Of a DNA stretch of 10,722 nucleotides, positions 1 to 7,811 are shown in pieces. The stretch is from the NCBI GenBank assembly GCA_036939355.1, contig JALLAP010001162.1:1-10722 (forward strand), written 5' to 3'. Under the pieces are notes generated by a model, which had not been told where the DNA came from, searched no databases, and was given only the letters and a program-made list of their open reading frames with translations. Position 1 is the first letter of the stretch; each line of letters begins with the position of its first letter. This DNA comes from Thalassiosira profunda. Taxonomy: Eukaryota; Bacillariophyta; Thalassiosirophyceae; Thalassiosirales; Thalassiosiraceae. A program made the position numbers and the translations under genes.

Positions 1-1132
1 GGCTCAGCATCTCGTTCGCCCTCTCGATCACCCAAACATTGAATTGGACGGTCCGAATGGCCAGCGATTTGGAGGCGAATATGGTTGCAGTGGAGCGAAT
101 TCAACAGTACACCAAGCTGCCTGGCGAAGCCCCGCGCCTGAGTTCGTACGACGACTCTCTGCCGTCCAACTGGCCTGCCGAAGGCAGAATCGAGTTTGCG
201 GGAGTGCGGTTAAGGTACCGCCCCAATCTGCCGTTAGTCCTGAAAGGTCTCAACCTCACCATTCCTGCGAGGGCCAAGGTCGGAGTCGTGGGTCGGACTG
301 GTGAGCATGCTTCATTGCTTGCCTGGTTTGCCATCCAAAGTTGTTCATTACTCAATACTGCATTCACCGTAGGAGCTGGAAAGTCGACGCTCATGGTGGC
401 TCTGTTACGGATCGTGGAGCTCTATTCTGGGTCCATCAAGATTGATGGCGTGGACATTCGATTTGTCGGGCTCAAACGGCTGCGCGAGAAGATCGCCGTG
501 ATCCCTCAGGACCCAGTGCTTTTTTCCGGAACGATCCGATCGAATCTCGACCCCTTCACCTCATATGATGACAGCCGGCTCTTTGAAGTTCTCCAGCACG
601 TTGGCCTGTACGCTCCAATGGAAAAGGTTTCTTCGAGGAACAGCCTCTCTTCTGCCGGAAGCGAAAAGTACGCAGGCGGCCGCACCCAGCCGATCAAATC
701 TTTGTCGGAGGAGGTCTCGGAGGGCGGGACCAACTACTCCGTCGGGCAGAGGCAACTGCTTGTGATTGCGCGTGCGATGCTCACGGGAGCCAGCTTGGTC
801 ATCATGGACGAGGCGACGGCCTCCGTCGACGCCGACACGGACGCTCGGATTCAACGCGTCTTCCGCTCCGAGTTCAAGGATGCCACCTGCATCACCGTTG
901 CCCACCGTCTGAAGTGAGTTTACTCTATTGCTTTCTATGTTTCCCTCCTTTGATTAAAGCTGGGGACACTGACCTTGCTTCTTTCCTCGCCTTCAGCACG
1001 ATCATGGACAGCGACCTTGTCCTCGTGATGGACGATGGCCAGGCCGCGGAATTCGACACGCCATCTTCGCTGTTATCCAAAGATGATGGGGTGTTCAAAG
1101 CGCTCGTGGAGGCCTGGGAAGAAGAGAACTAA
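1..1132 (+). CDS. ABCC/MRP-type ABC transporter, C-terminal part with nucleotide-binding domain 2 (5'-partial, 3 exons)
   Basis: This is the C-terminal end of a full-length ABC exporter of the multidrug-resistance-associated (ABCC) type; family members move organic anions and conjugates across plasma or vacuolar membranes using ATP. Exons are 1-300, 373-913 and 997-1132, stop TAA at 1130-1132. The gene enters the window already open. The first residues ([15 protein letters not shown], then a VAVERIQQY stretch) match the end of the second ABCC membrane domain and the linker. Then come Walker A (GRTG|AGKST, split by intron 301-372), the Q-loop ([18 protein letters not shown]), an ABCC-style signature ([10 protein letters not shown]), Walker B with its catalytic Glu ([12 protein letters not shown]) and the H-loop (AHRLN), split by intron 914-996. 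Both introns are GTGAG...AG. The first is 72 nt, keeps the frame and has no stop, so reading through it adds 24 false residues in the nucleotide site. About 15 more residues than usual lie just before the signature. The ABCC subfamily is fairly certain; substrate and membrane are not. Confidence 0.93.
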
Positions 1133-1200
1133 CGCGGCCTACACATTGTAGCGAGGCATTGCTCGAGAGACAACCGTTTGATGTCACACGTTCAACATAC

Positions 1201-1233
1201 ACGCATCAATTGAGCTCTCAATTATTGATGCGT
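1201..1233. repeat. Imperfect 14-bp hairpin 69 nt after the ABC transporter stop
   Basis: ACGCATC (1201-1207) pairs with GATGCGT (1227-1233), and AATTGAG (1208-1214) pairs with CTCAATT (1217-1223). This leaves a CT tip and a 3-nt bulge (ATT, 1224-1226). An alternative fold pairs ten contiguous bases, 1201-1210 with 1224-1233. In a transcript reading out of the ABC gene it would be a stable 3'-UTR or 3'-flank stem-loop. Its role is unknown: 3'-end processing, mRNA stability and protein binding are all possible. Confidence 0.6.
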
Positions 1234-1381
1234 GGGCTGTCAGCTCTAAGTGTAAATCTGGTTGTTTCCAGAGATGCATCGCATCTGAACTTGCATGGGC
1301 ATCTCCGTAAACCTATTCGTTGCAGGCATGCAGGTTAGAGAGAACTGTTTGCTTGCTTTGGGCCCCGTCAGTTATCTACCC

Positions 1382-1397
1382 GTACGTAAGTACGTAA
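1382..1397. promoter_or_regulatory. Tandem GTACGTAA pair upstream of the VMA22-like start
   Basis: The octamer GTACGTAA occurs twice back to back, giving two palindromic TACGTA cores at 1383-1388 and 1391-1396. The nearer core ends 57 nt before the ATG at 1453. A paired TACGTA also precedes the next plus-strand gene at a similar distance (4003-4025), which suggests a shared core-promoter or transcription-factor element. That function is inferred from position and duplication only. Confidence 0.4.
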
Positions 1398-1452
1398 TGT
1401 GGTTGCACCAAACCAAACCAAATCCCCTCCCCTCCAACTCGCTCGCACGACC

Positions 1453-2115
1453 ATGAGCACGAGCGCCCCCACCGCCGACCTCCTGGCCCTCCTCGACCGA
1501 TACGCCGCCCTCCGGTCCCCCGCCGACTCGGCCCTCAAGGCGTCGGCGTGGAATTTGACCAAGGCGCGGCGCGGACGGTCGTACCAGGGCGGCGGCGAGA
1601 CATTTGCGAGCGACGACGTGCGGGAGGAGCTGCGGGCGCAGGCCCTGCTGGAGTGGAAGGTGGGCGGCGATGGGGAGGAGCCGAGTTTGGTGGAGGAGGC
1701 CTCGTCTGCTGACGAAGTTGCAAAGGGAGAGGACAATTCGCCGGGAGGTAGTGCATTTGTGCTGCACCTCGACGGGATGAGGGCGGCACTGCAACGTGCA
1801 GAGACCCCCAACGACACGCCTGCCACCGAATCGACCAGCAACGAGAACGAGGGATTGCGACGCCGGCGGGGAAATCCCAAGTCGGAGGAAGTTGACGATA
1901 AAACAAGCAAATGGACGTCGGAATCGCCCGCCTCCGACATTGAGGACGGGGAGGAGAAACTGCGGAACGCCGACCCGCTGAGCCTCTTCGGGGTGCCCCC
2001 GCCGGCGCTGCGGGCCGCCCAGGCCGATGCAAGGAGGGCGCTGGCGTATTACGTGGAGGCGGCCAATTTGGCGAGGGAGGTGGTGGTGCGGACGGCGAAG
2101 GAGGAGGGATCGTAG
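1453..2115 (+). CDS. VMA22: V-ATPase assembly factor Vma22/CCDC115-like protein
   Basis: This 220-residue, intronless gene resembles Vma22 (yeast) and CCDC115 (human), which help assemble the membrane Vo sector of the vacuolar H+-ATPase at the ER/Golgi. The match rests on remembered family landmarks. The N-terminal helix ends in WNLTKARRGRSYQ (residues 33-45), like the W-x-LAKARY block of CCDC115. A long acidic Ser/Glu-rich linker follows. Then come LRRRRG (135-140, compare LRRRKG in CCDC115) and DPLSLFGVPPPALRAAQ (174-190), the conserved D-P-L-x-x-F-G-x-x-x-P-x-x-L-R-x-A-Q motif, followed by a terminal helix. The length suits the family. The ATG at 1453 has A at -3 and fits the family N-terminus; an in-frame GTG at 1399 is not needed, and the ATG at 1397 is out of frame. 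There are no membrane segments or targeting signal. The sequence is GC-rich, with many G/C third positions. Confidence 0.75.
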   Translation: MSTSAPTADLLALLDRYAALRSPADSALKASAWNLTKARRGRSYQGGGETFASDDVREELRAQALLEWKVGGDGEEPSLVEEASSADEVAKGEDNSPGGSAFVLHLDGMRAALQRAETPNDTPATESTSNENEGLRRRRGNPKSEEVDDKTSKWTSESPASDIEDGEEKLRNADPLSLFGVPPPALRAAQADARRALAYYVEAANLAREVVVRTAKEEGS

Positions 2116-2377
2116 CTGTGGGAGGGGAGTAGTAGAGCTGGGCGATCACTGCGGGATCAATCTGCGATCTGCGGGGTATCGAGTGTTCACAATCTGTAGA
2201 GCATTATTAATTTAAGCAAGATGGCGTCATCGTCCAAGTAATAAGGATGTTTAGACAGATCTACATTGCGTCTGCAAACTGCTGGCTACCCATCCCTAGC
2301 CTGGCATTACTTAGTGGCAACACCATGATCAAACACAATCAAACACACCAGATCTGATTCAACCACCCGGCTCTGCT
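2116..2377. other. Convergent intergenic region (3' flanks)
   Basis: These 262 bases separate the convergent 3' ends of the VMA22-like gene and the BspA-like gene. The sequence is more AT-rich than the flanking genes and I see no gene in it. The only clear structure is a 10-bp tandem repeat, ATCAAACACA twice, at 2328-2347. Confidence 0.55.
2328..2347. repeat. Tandem 10-bp repeat (ATCAAACACA x2)
   Basis: Two perfect adjacent copies lie about 30 bases beyond the minus-strand stop of the BspA-like gene, so within its likely 3' UTR or flank. Two copies is the minimum for a repeat and this may be chance slippage. No function is assigned. Confidence 0.5.
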
Positions 2378-3783
2378 TCATCGAACAGAGGACGCAGACG
2401 ACCCATCAGAGAACATGTCGTCGTCGTCGTCGTCTTGGTCATCATATTCGTTTTCATCGCTGTCGTCGTCGCTGTCGTCGTCGCATTCTTTGTCATCAAC
2501 TTCTAAGAATGGCAAGACGCCCGGAATGATGACATTCATGTCGGTTCCACAGTTTTGACGGCTGGCTTGCCTGGCTTCCGTGTCCCGTTCGTTGCCATCC
2601 ATGTTGCACCTCCAAATAGCCAGCTCCAGCATCGTCGTCATATCCAACTTCTCATAGTAGGCAAACCACTCTCGGATGCAGTCAACCTTTCCTGCAATTA
2701 TGAGGTCGTTGCGGCTTAGGGTTTCGTTCACCTTCGCCTCAGCCTCCTCAACCTGGTTCTGGCTTCTGTACTGCAACCAATTGGATGCGACCATTCTGTC
2801 CTCATACCTCCCAGGCACAGGCATTGTTTTCCTCACTAGCTGGCATCTGCGGCCTTCAATATCAATCACGAAGGCAACAGGAGGAATATTGATGCGATCC
2901 AACTTGCGACAGCCATAAAATGCATCACCATCGATGCAATGGACCCCTTCGCGCAGAGTCAACTCTGATAGGTTGAGACAAGACTGAAATGCACTTGTGC
3001 CAATTGACGTGACAGAAGAGGGGATTGTGATGCGTTCCAACACATCGCAATCCGCGAATGCTCCGTCTCCAATCGTCTGGAGCCCCTCCTGAAGCTCTGC
3101 GTGTCTCAGCTGAGGGCAATTATTGAATGCACCTTCTCCAACGCTCAGCGTCGTCAAGGGGATGCTGATACTGACCAGCGATGTGCAATGTTGGAACACA
3201 TTATCTCCCATGTGCTGCAGCCCCTCCTTCAGCTCAATTCCGACCAAACCGAAGCACCCAAGAAATGCCCCATCTTCGATGTGTGTGGCTGATGCCGGAA
3301 TGTTGATCCGGACCAAAGAATTGCAATTGCAGAATGCTCCTTTTGCAATGCGCTGTATCCCCTCGCAGAGTTCCACTGCTGCCAAATTCCTGCAATCCTC
3401 AAATGCAGACTGTTCAATTTCGACCACAGATGATGGGACGGTCACCTTGTCAGTGAACGGCAATTGTAGAATGCCCTCAATCCGATCTTTGTTGCATTGC
3501 TGAGATCGATCTCGCTCAATTTCGAGCAGCCGGCAAACGCCCCCTCGCCGATCTCGACGGCAGCGGCGGCGGTCCAAGTTATGTGCTCCAACGAGCGGCA
3601 ACGAAGGAACGCATTGCGTGAGATGGTCGTGACGTTGCCCAGATCCACCGCCGCCAAACCCTCACACTCCATAAATGCCCCTTCTGGAATCACGGTCACG
3701 TCTGACGCCACCCGGATCTGGCTGGCATTCCGGTGCAATTCCTGCACCGCGCCGCCGTCGTATTCGACCCACCGCTCTGCCAT
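2378..3783 (-). pseudogene. BspA-like leucine-rich repeat protein with one apparent frameshift near 3448
   Basis: The gene runs from the ATG at 3783 (A at -3, G at +4) to a TGA at 2378-2380 and would give about 468 residues. It has roughly ten LRR_5/BspA-type repeats of 22-24 residues (IGDGAF-x2-C-x2-L-x2-I-x-IPSSV pattern), the protein-interaction repeats expanded in diatoms and some parasites. After the repeats comes a tail (FVIDIEGRR, then VASNWLQYRS, LELAIWRCNMD, CGTDMNVIIPGVLPFL) that I remember from other diatom LRR proteins, and then a very acidic Asp/Ser end encoded by GTC-rich trinucleotide runs (about 2415-2490). The frame closes at TGA 3444-3442 after CRSLT and resumes one frame over at VTVPSSV. 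One added base at 3445-3450 restores the exact 23-residue repeat period. The cause could be a draft-sequence error, a recent pseudogene or frameshifting. No signal peptide or membrane segment is visible. The exact role is unknown. Confidence 0.8.
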
Positions 3784-4086
3784 CGTTTGCAATAGATGGA
3801 CCCGCGCCACTTTCACCACACGCAGCTTCCAGACATTCTGCCACACCGATGTTGCGTCAAAGCTATGTGCAGGCCAAGAGCGGTGTGCAGAGCAGAGGTC
3901 CCGCGAAGTCGAGTAGCCGGGGGGAGGAGGCGGCGGGGAGGAGGGAGCGCGAGAGGAGCGGGTGTGGAGGAGAGGAAAGGAGGCAAAAGGCAAATAAAAA
4001 GTACTACGTACAAAAGACTACGTACCTCCTCTGCTACCTCGATCGATCTCCATCAACCACAACTCGCACCCCGCCACGCACTCACG
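3784..4086. promoter_or_regulatory. Divergent promoter region between the two LRR genes
   Basis: These 303 bases lie between the start codons of the minus-strand BspA-like gene and the plus-strand RNI-type gene. A purine-rich tract (about 3915-3990, with a run of six G at 3919-3924) would be a CT-rich leader for the minus-strand transcript. Frames here translate to proline- or arginine-rich low-complexity peptides, so I treat them as UTR. The paired TACGTA element (4003-4025) lies on the side of the plus-strand gene. Confidence 0.55.
4003..4025. promoter_or_regulatory. Direct repeat ACTACGTAC x2 upstream of the RNI-type LRR gene
   Basis: Two perfect copies of ACTACGTAC (4003-4011 and 4017-4025) carry palindromic TACGTA cores. 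The nearer core ends 62 nt before the ATG at 4087, much as the tandem TACGTA pair sits 56 nt before the VMA22-like ATG. This recurrence is the main evidence for a regulatory role. Confidence 0.4.
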
Positions 4087-5311
4087 ATGAGCCGGGCCTT
4101 CGCCCACGGCCGCTCCGGCGACTGGGGCGCCGGAGATAGCCGCACGGAGTCCTTATTTGCAAATCGCTCCTCCTCTTTGGTGCGCGTGCGAAGAAATAAT
4201 AATAATGCAGGCGAGCCACAAAATGGAGACATCACATCAGTGGATGGGGATGCGACCATCGAATCGATTCTGCACGAGTATACCACCGCCTGCCAGGTCT
4301 ACGGCTGCCACCAGAGAATTAACCCTGGCATCCTCACGACGGTATGTCATAATTGTTACGCGTCCTCCATCGTTCTATCTACTCATACGACGTTTGTGCA
4401 ATGCTCACATCTTGTGTCCAGTTCCGCTACCGCCTCCCCTCCCTGCGCGTCTCCGGCTCCTTCTTCGACGCCGACATGCTCGCCTTGGCCGAGGTGCTAT
4501 TGCACCACGCCAACGGTGCCCTGTCCTACATACGACGATTGGATTTCAGCCTCGCCGCCATGGAGGGGAAGCAGCTGGGGAAGAAGGGCATCCGCTCCCA
4601 CGGCGCCTACGCATTATCAAGGGTGTTGCAAATGTCCCGGTACATCGAAGAGGTGTTCTTGCCTGGAAACCGGATCGGGCCGTACGGCGCCTCGGCCATC
4701 TTTTGCGCGGCGCGGACCAATCCCACCCTGCGGACGCTGTTGATGCGGGGATGCCGGATCGGTGAGCGGGGGGCGTTCTCCTTTGTGAGCCAAATCTTAA
4801 TGGCCGACGAGGAGGGGGCGGGGAATGGCAGCGAAGCGTCGTGCTGCGGATTGCGGGAAGTGGATTTGAGCGTGAACCAAATCGGCTTCTACGGGGTGTT
4901 TGCGGTGGAGAAGGGATTGAAGAAGCGGTCAGAGCGGCTGAACAATCCGCAGGGCAAACAGAAGGCGGACAGGGAGGCAAGTGGTGGCGGGCGGAGTATC
5001 TTACACGGCCGGCGTCCCCTTCTTCGTCCGGAACTCCAACCTGGATCATTCCATCTGGCATTGCTTCGTATTAGCAGGTACGGGCACCTTGTTCCTTGAC
5101 ATTCGTTTGCTTTCTGCGCAATTGCGAAAGATCACTAACAACTTTGAATCCCTCTCGGACAAGGCTCGATATTCCACTGGCTGTGCGTTTATCTCTACGT
5201 GGTGAAACTTTGATCGGTGGCATCTGGATAGGTACCGACGACGAGGTACTATGGAATGAGGATACCAGGGAGCGCTCCTCTGCGATGACGGCATGGTGGG
5301 GCCTAGATTAA
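4087..5311 (+). CDS. RNI/NLRC-type leucine-rich repeat protein (2-3 exons, 3' end uncertain)
   Basis: Exon 1 is 4087-4341 (85 residues, ATG with A at -3) and intron 1 is 4342-4421 (GTATGT...CAG, 80 nt, phase 0). Exon 2 begins [19 protein letters not shown]. Exon 2 shows ribonuclease-inhibitor-like repeats of about 28 residues: [19 protein letters not shown], then [19 protein letters not shown], then [19 protein letters not shown]. Such repeats bind proteins in NLR and RanGAP relatives; no NACHT, GAP or other effector domain is visible, so the role is unknown. The N-terminus is low-complexity, with a run of four Asn. The repeats end near 4920 in a Lys/Arg-rich stretch. Beyond about 4975 this frame overlaps a PAQR tail in another frame. 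Unspliced, the frame stops at 5097-5099 (310 residues). If the 5078-5163 intron is removed it continues to TAA at 5309-5311 (352 residues), which is the model given. Residues after about 4975 do not look LRR-like. Confidence 0.62.
4973..5213 (+). pseudogene. 3'-terminal remnant of a PAQR/hemolysin-III-family membrane protein (two exons)
   Basis: In a frame other than that of the LRR gene, 4978-5077 plus 5164-5213 encode about 50 residues matching the C-terminus of the PAQR/HlyIII family: [12 protein letters not shown], then the H-x3-H motif of the last membrane helix (HSIWH, 5047-5061), then [18 protein letters not shown] and a stop at 5211-5213. Joining needs removal of a GTACGG...AAG intron, 5078-5163 (86 nt, phase 1), and the family motif runs perfectly across that junction. 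PAQR proteins have seven membrane helices; only about the last one and a half are here. The frame is open back to a TGA at 4939-4941 and has no start. It may be a recombination remnant, or the end of a real LRR-PAQR fusion reached by a frameshift or an unrecognised splice. The family call is firm; the status as pseudogene is inferred. Confidence 0.68.
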
Positions 5312-5549
5312 AGGAAACAGTGTATCCGTAGACCAAACTCTGCCATTGAATATGGTATTATCTCTCGTATCATATGCATATGCTTTCGACTAGCGCAGAT
5401 TCCGCAATGCTAGCCTCCGAAGCATCTTCTCATCATTACTCTTCAAATCTTGTTCACCAACTCGTCCACTCTGAGAAATATATGAGGAATCTCTCGACCC
5501 AGCTCGTGCTCAGTACATGCACAAATGCCGCTTCTGTTCAGAATCTTTC
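5312..5549. other. Convergent intergenic region (3' flanks)
   Basis: These 238 bases separate the 3' ends of the RNI-type LRR gene and the MYND gene. The sequence is AT-rich with no coding signal. It contains a perfect 12-bp palindrome, CATATGCATATG, at 5371-5382, of unknown meaning. Confidence 0.5.
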
Positions 5550-7811
5550 CTAGTCAAACCCACCAATGGGATAAGGGAGGCCCTCGCTCCAGCCCTCTTG
5601 GACCATTCTTTCTTTCACCCCTTTCTGCGCCGCTGCCCAGGATCCCCAGATCAGATTCTCACCCGGAAATTCGTTCAAAAGTGCAGCCATCTTGCTTTTG
5701 TCGGCGCAACCAGCAGGGACGAGGAGGGTAACGCCAGTGATGCCCCCCTTGGCACGATGTTTGGCCATGATATCTTTCGCACTCTCATGAAGCCGCTCTC
5801 CAGGGCGCATCTGACAAGGATTGTTGCGTAAAAAGTCCGCTGCCTCTATCAGGTCGAAAGAGGGAGGCGCGTTACAGAAGTTCATGATAGGAACGACATC
5901 AAGCGCATCCACCTCGTTCACGACACACCACTTGAGAAGGAAGTCAGTGTGCTGGTAGAACATCTCACTCGCTGCAGCCATGAGCTTGTCCGCCTGGTTC
6001 GCCATCTTCTCCTCGTCACGCTTGCTGATGCCGTCCAATCCAATGTTGACGATCTTGTTGCCAGAGCTCCCTTGCATCAATTTGCATTCACGCTTGTGCC
6101 GCTCTTTCCAGTCGATGGTCTGACAATCACGGCTGTTTGGAGATGAATGAGAATGGATGGTCAGTTATGGACATAGGTACCGTCTCTTCAACTCGCACCA
6201 AACCAGCTCACCTGCAGTAAACTGCCTTCTTGCAACCGCTGATAATAGAGGAGAAAAATCCCAGATCAGATAATAGCCACACGCACACAAAGAATGAAAC
6301 GTAATCTCTCACCCGCAGCGCTTGATGACATCCTTTTCAAGCACTTTCGAACAGTTGCGGCAGGACACTGCGCCGTCCACCTCATCCACTCCGGCACTGG
6401 GAGCATCAAACTCCCTGCAGAAGAAGGAGAGCATGCGCAAAACATTGCCGCACTTCTCATTGCCACGGAGACTAGCAAGCTCTGGATTGCGAAACGCTGT
6501 CTGCGTCTGGCTGCGCACATTCGCAATTGCCTTGGAAGTCCTGGGGTGGAAGGCAACTGAAGTAGCTCCTTGGAGGATGCAGCCCAGCGTATCGCAGACG
6601 AGGCCGCCGAGCTCGTCTCCAAAGAGGAGGAGCAACTTGAAGCACATTGGGAATAGGCCGGCGTCGATTGCAGCACTGTAGCGAGCATCCACAGGCTCGA
6701 ACTGAGGGTGGCTGCCTCCGGAAATCGAAACGTTGAGCATGCGGTACACCACCCGCGGCAGCTCCTTTGCATCGACGAGATCCGAGGCGAAATCTTCTCC
6801 AAGGCTGACGACCCCTTTGATGACCGCTTCGTCTACGCATTCCGAGACACCAAGCTCTCCGAGCATGAAGTACAAGATTTTCTTCGATTGCGTGTCCAGG
6901 TCATCCCAGGCAGCGGAAGATTTGACGAGCTGGACGAGACCCAACGCGAAGGGGACAGCGCACCCCGGATCGTAGGCTTCGCTAACGATGGGAGTGACCC
7001 CGATCTTGTAGAGCTGCTTCTTTTCCTCGTCGGTCATGTCGTTGACCATCCGGTTCTCCTGCTTCTCAGGCCCCACCTGCTTGCAGATCTTGAGAAACGT
7101 CAGGTAGAGAATCCTGATTGCAGTAACCCTGATCATGCTGCGGCGAGGCATCATGCGCTTCTCGCAGTGTTCATCGCCCATGATGTCGGGACGATGGCTC
7201 TCCCAAAAGAGGCACTGCACGAGCATCTCCAAGAACCCGTCATACTGGAGAAGGACGTCCAGGGCGTTGTTGTTCACCATGACGACATTCACCAGAAGCG
7301 CCTGAACGAACGAGTACGAGACGGCCCAGTCTTCCTTGGACTTGAAAAACTCGCGAGTCTTGTCGTCGCGCATGCACTTGATGATGGGCTCCACGCTCTC
7401 AGCGATTTCCATGCAATTGGCACACCCGCTATGGAACGTGGACCTGTTTGTGTTCCTGGCATTGATATCAGTGGTGACAACATTCGCCAAGAGAGCAACC
7501 CACACTCCTGGGCTATCGATGTACTTTTCACCATCCCCCCGTTCGCCGATGATATCAGCGACGGTCTCCCCCTCGCACCTCTTCAGCAAACTGAGGACGA
7601 TGGGAACGAGGCCTCCTTCGACAAGGCGGTTCCGATAAGCCATCTGTTCGGACTTGAGATTTGCAACGGCAACTGTGGCGGGGTTCTTGCCCTGGCGAAT
7701 GTCCTCGAGAACAGTCTCCGTGGGGAGGCTCGCGATAGTCTTGCAATGCTGAAATGCATTATCTTTGGCAGCCTTCGGAGAGGCGTCCTTGTTCTCATTG
7801 GGCGAAGACAT
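5550..7811 (-). CDS. MYND-type zinc finger protein with armadillo-like N-terminal region (3 exons)
   Basis: Exons on the minus strand are 7811-6313, 6238-6212 (27 nt) and 6132-5550; introns are 6312-6239 (GTGAGA...CAG, 74 nt) and 6211-6133 (GTGAGC...CAG, 79 nt), both phase 2. The product is 702 residues. Residues 1-480 are helical and leucine-rich without signal peptide or membrane segments, reminiscent of armadillo/HEAT-like folds. The MYND finger has all eight ligands: C484, C487, C499, C502, C508, C512, H521, C525, with the typical YCSRDCQ and DWKERHK blocks. About 175 residues follow, with no domain I recognise. MYND fingers usually bind proline-rich partner peptides and act in transcription or chaperone complexes; a SET domain is not visible, so a methyltransferase role is unlikely. 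The ATG at 7811 has A at -3; CGTAG at 7822-7818 just upstream could be the acceptor of a 5'-UTR intron. Partners and role are unknown. Confidence 0.88.

Larger units (their letters stand above)
1133..1452. other. Intergenic region between ABC transporter and VMA22-like gene
   Basis: These 320 bases hold the 3' flank of the ABC gene and the promoter side of the next gene. I see no coding potential. Two structured elements stand out and are listed separately: a strong hairpin at 1201-1233 and a tandem GTACGTAA pair at 1382-1397. A smaller inverted repeat (AGATGC, 3-nt loop, GCATCT) lies near 1271-1285. Confidence 0.6.

Noticed and set aside
627..675. Possible third intron (GTTTCT...GCAG) in the ABC transporter
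   Set aside because: It is 49 nt, lacks a good donor, and its removal would shift the frame before the signature motif. The extra residues are more likely a real loop insertion.
1399..1452. 18-residue GTG-initiated extension of the VMA22-like protein
   Set aside because: Nuclear genes start at ATG. The ATG at 1453 has good context, and the extension would begin right beside the tandem TACGTA promoter-like element.
3784..3993. 70-residue upstream extension of the BspA-like protein from an ATG at 3993
   Set aside because: The extension is proline/serine low complexity read from a CT-rich leader. The ATG at 3783 has better context and fits the start of the repeat protein.
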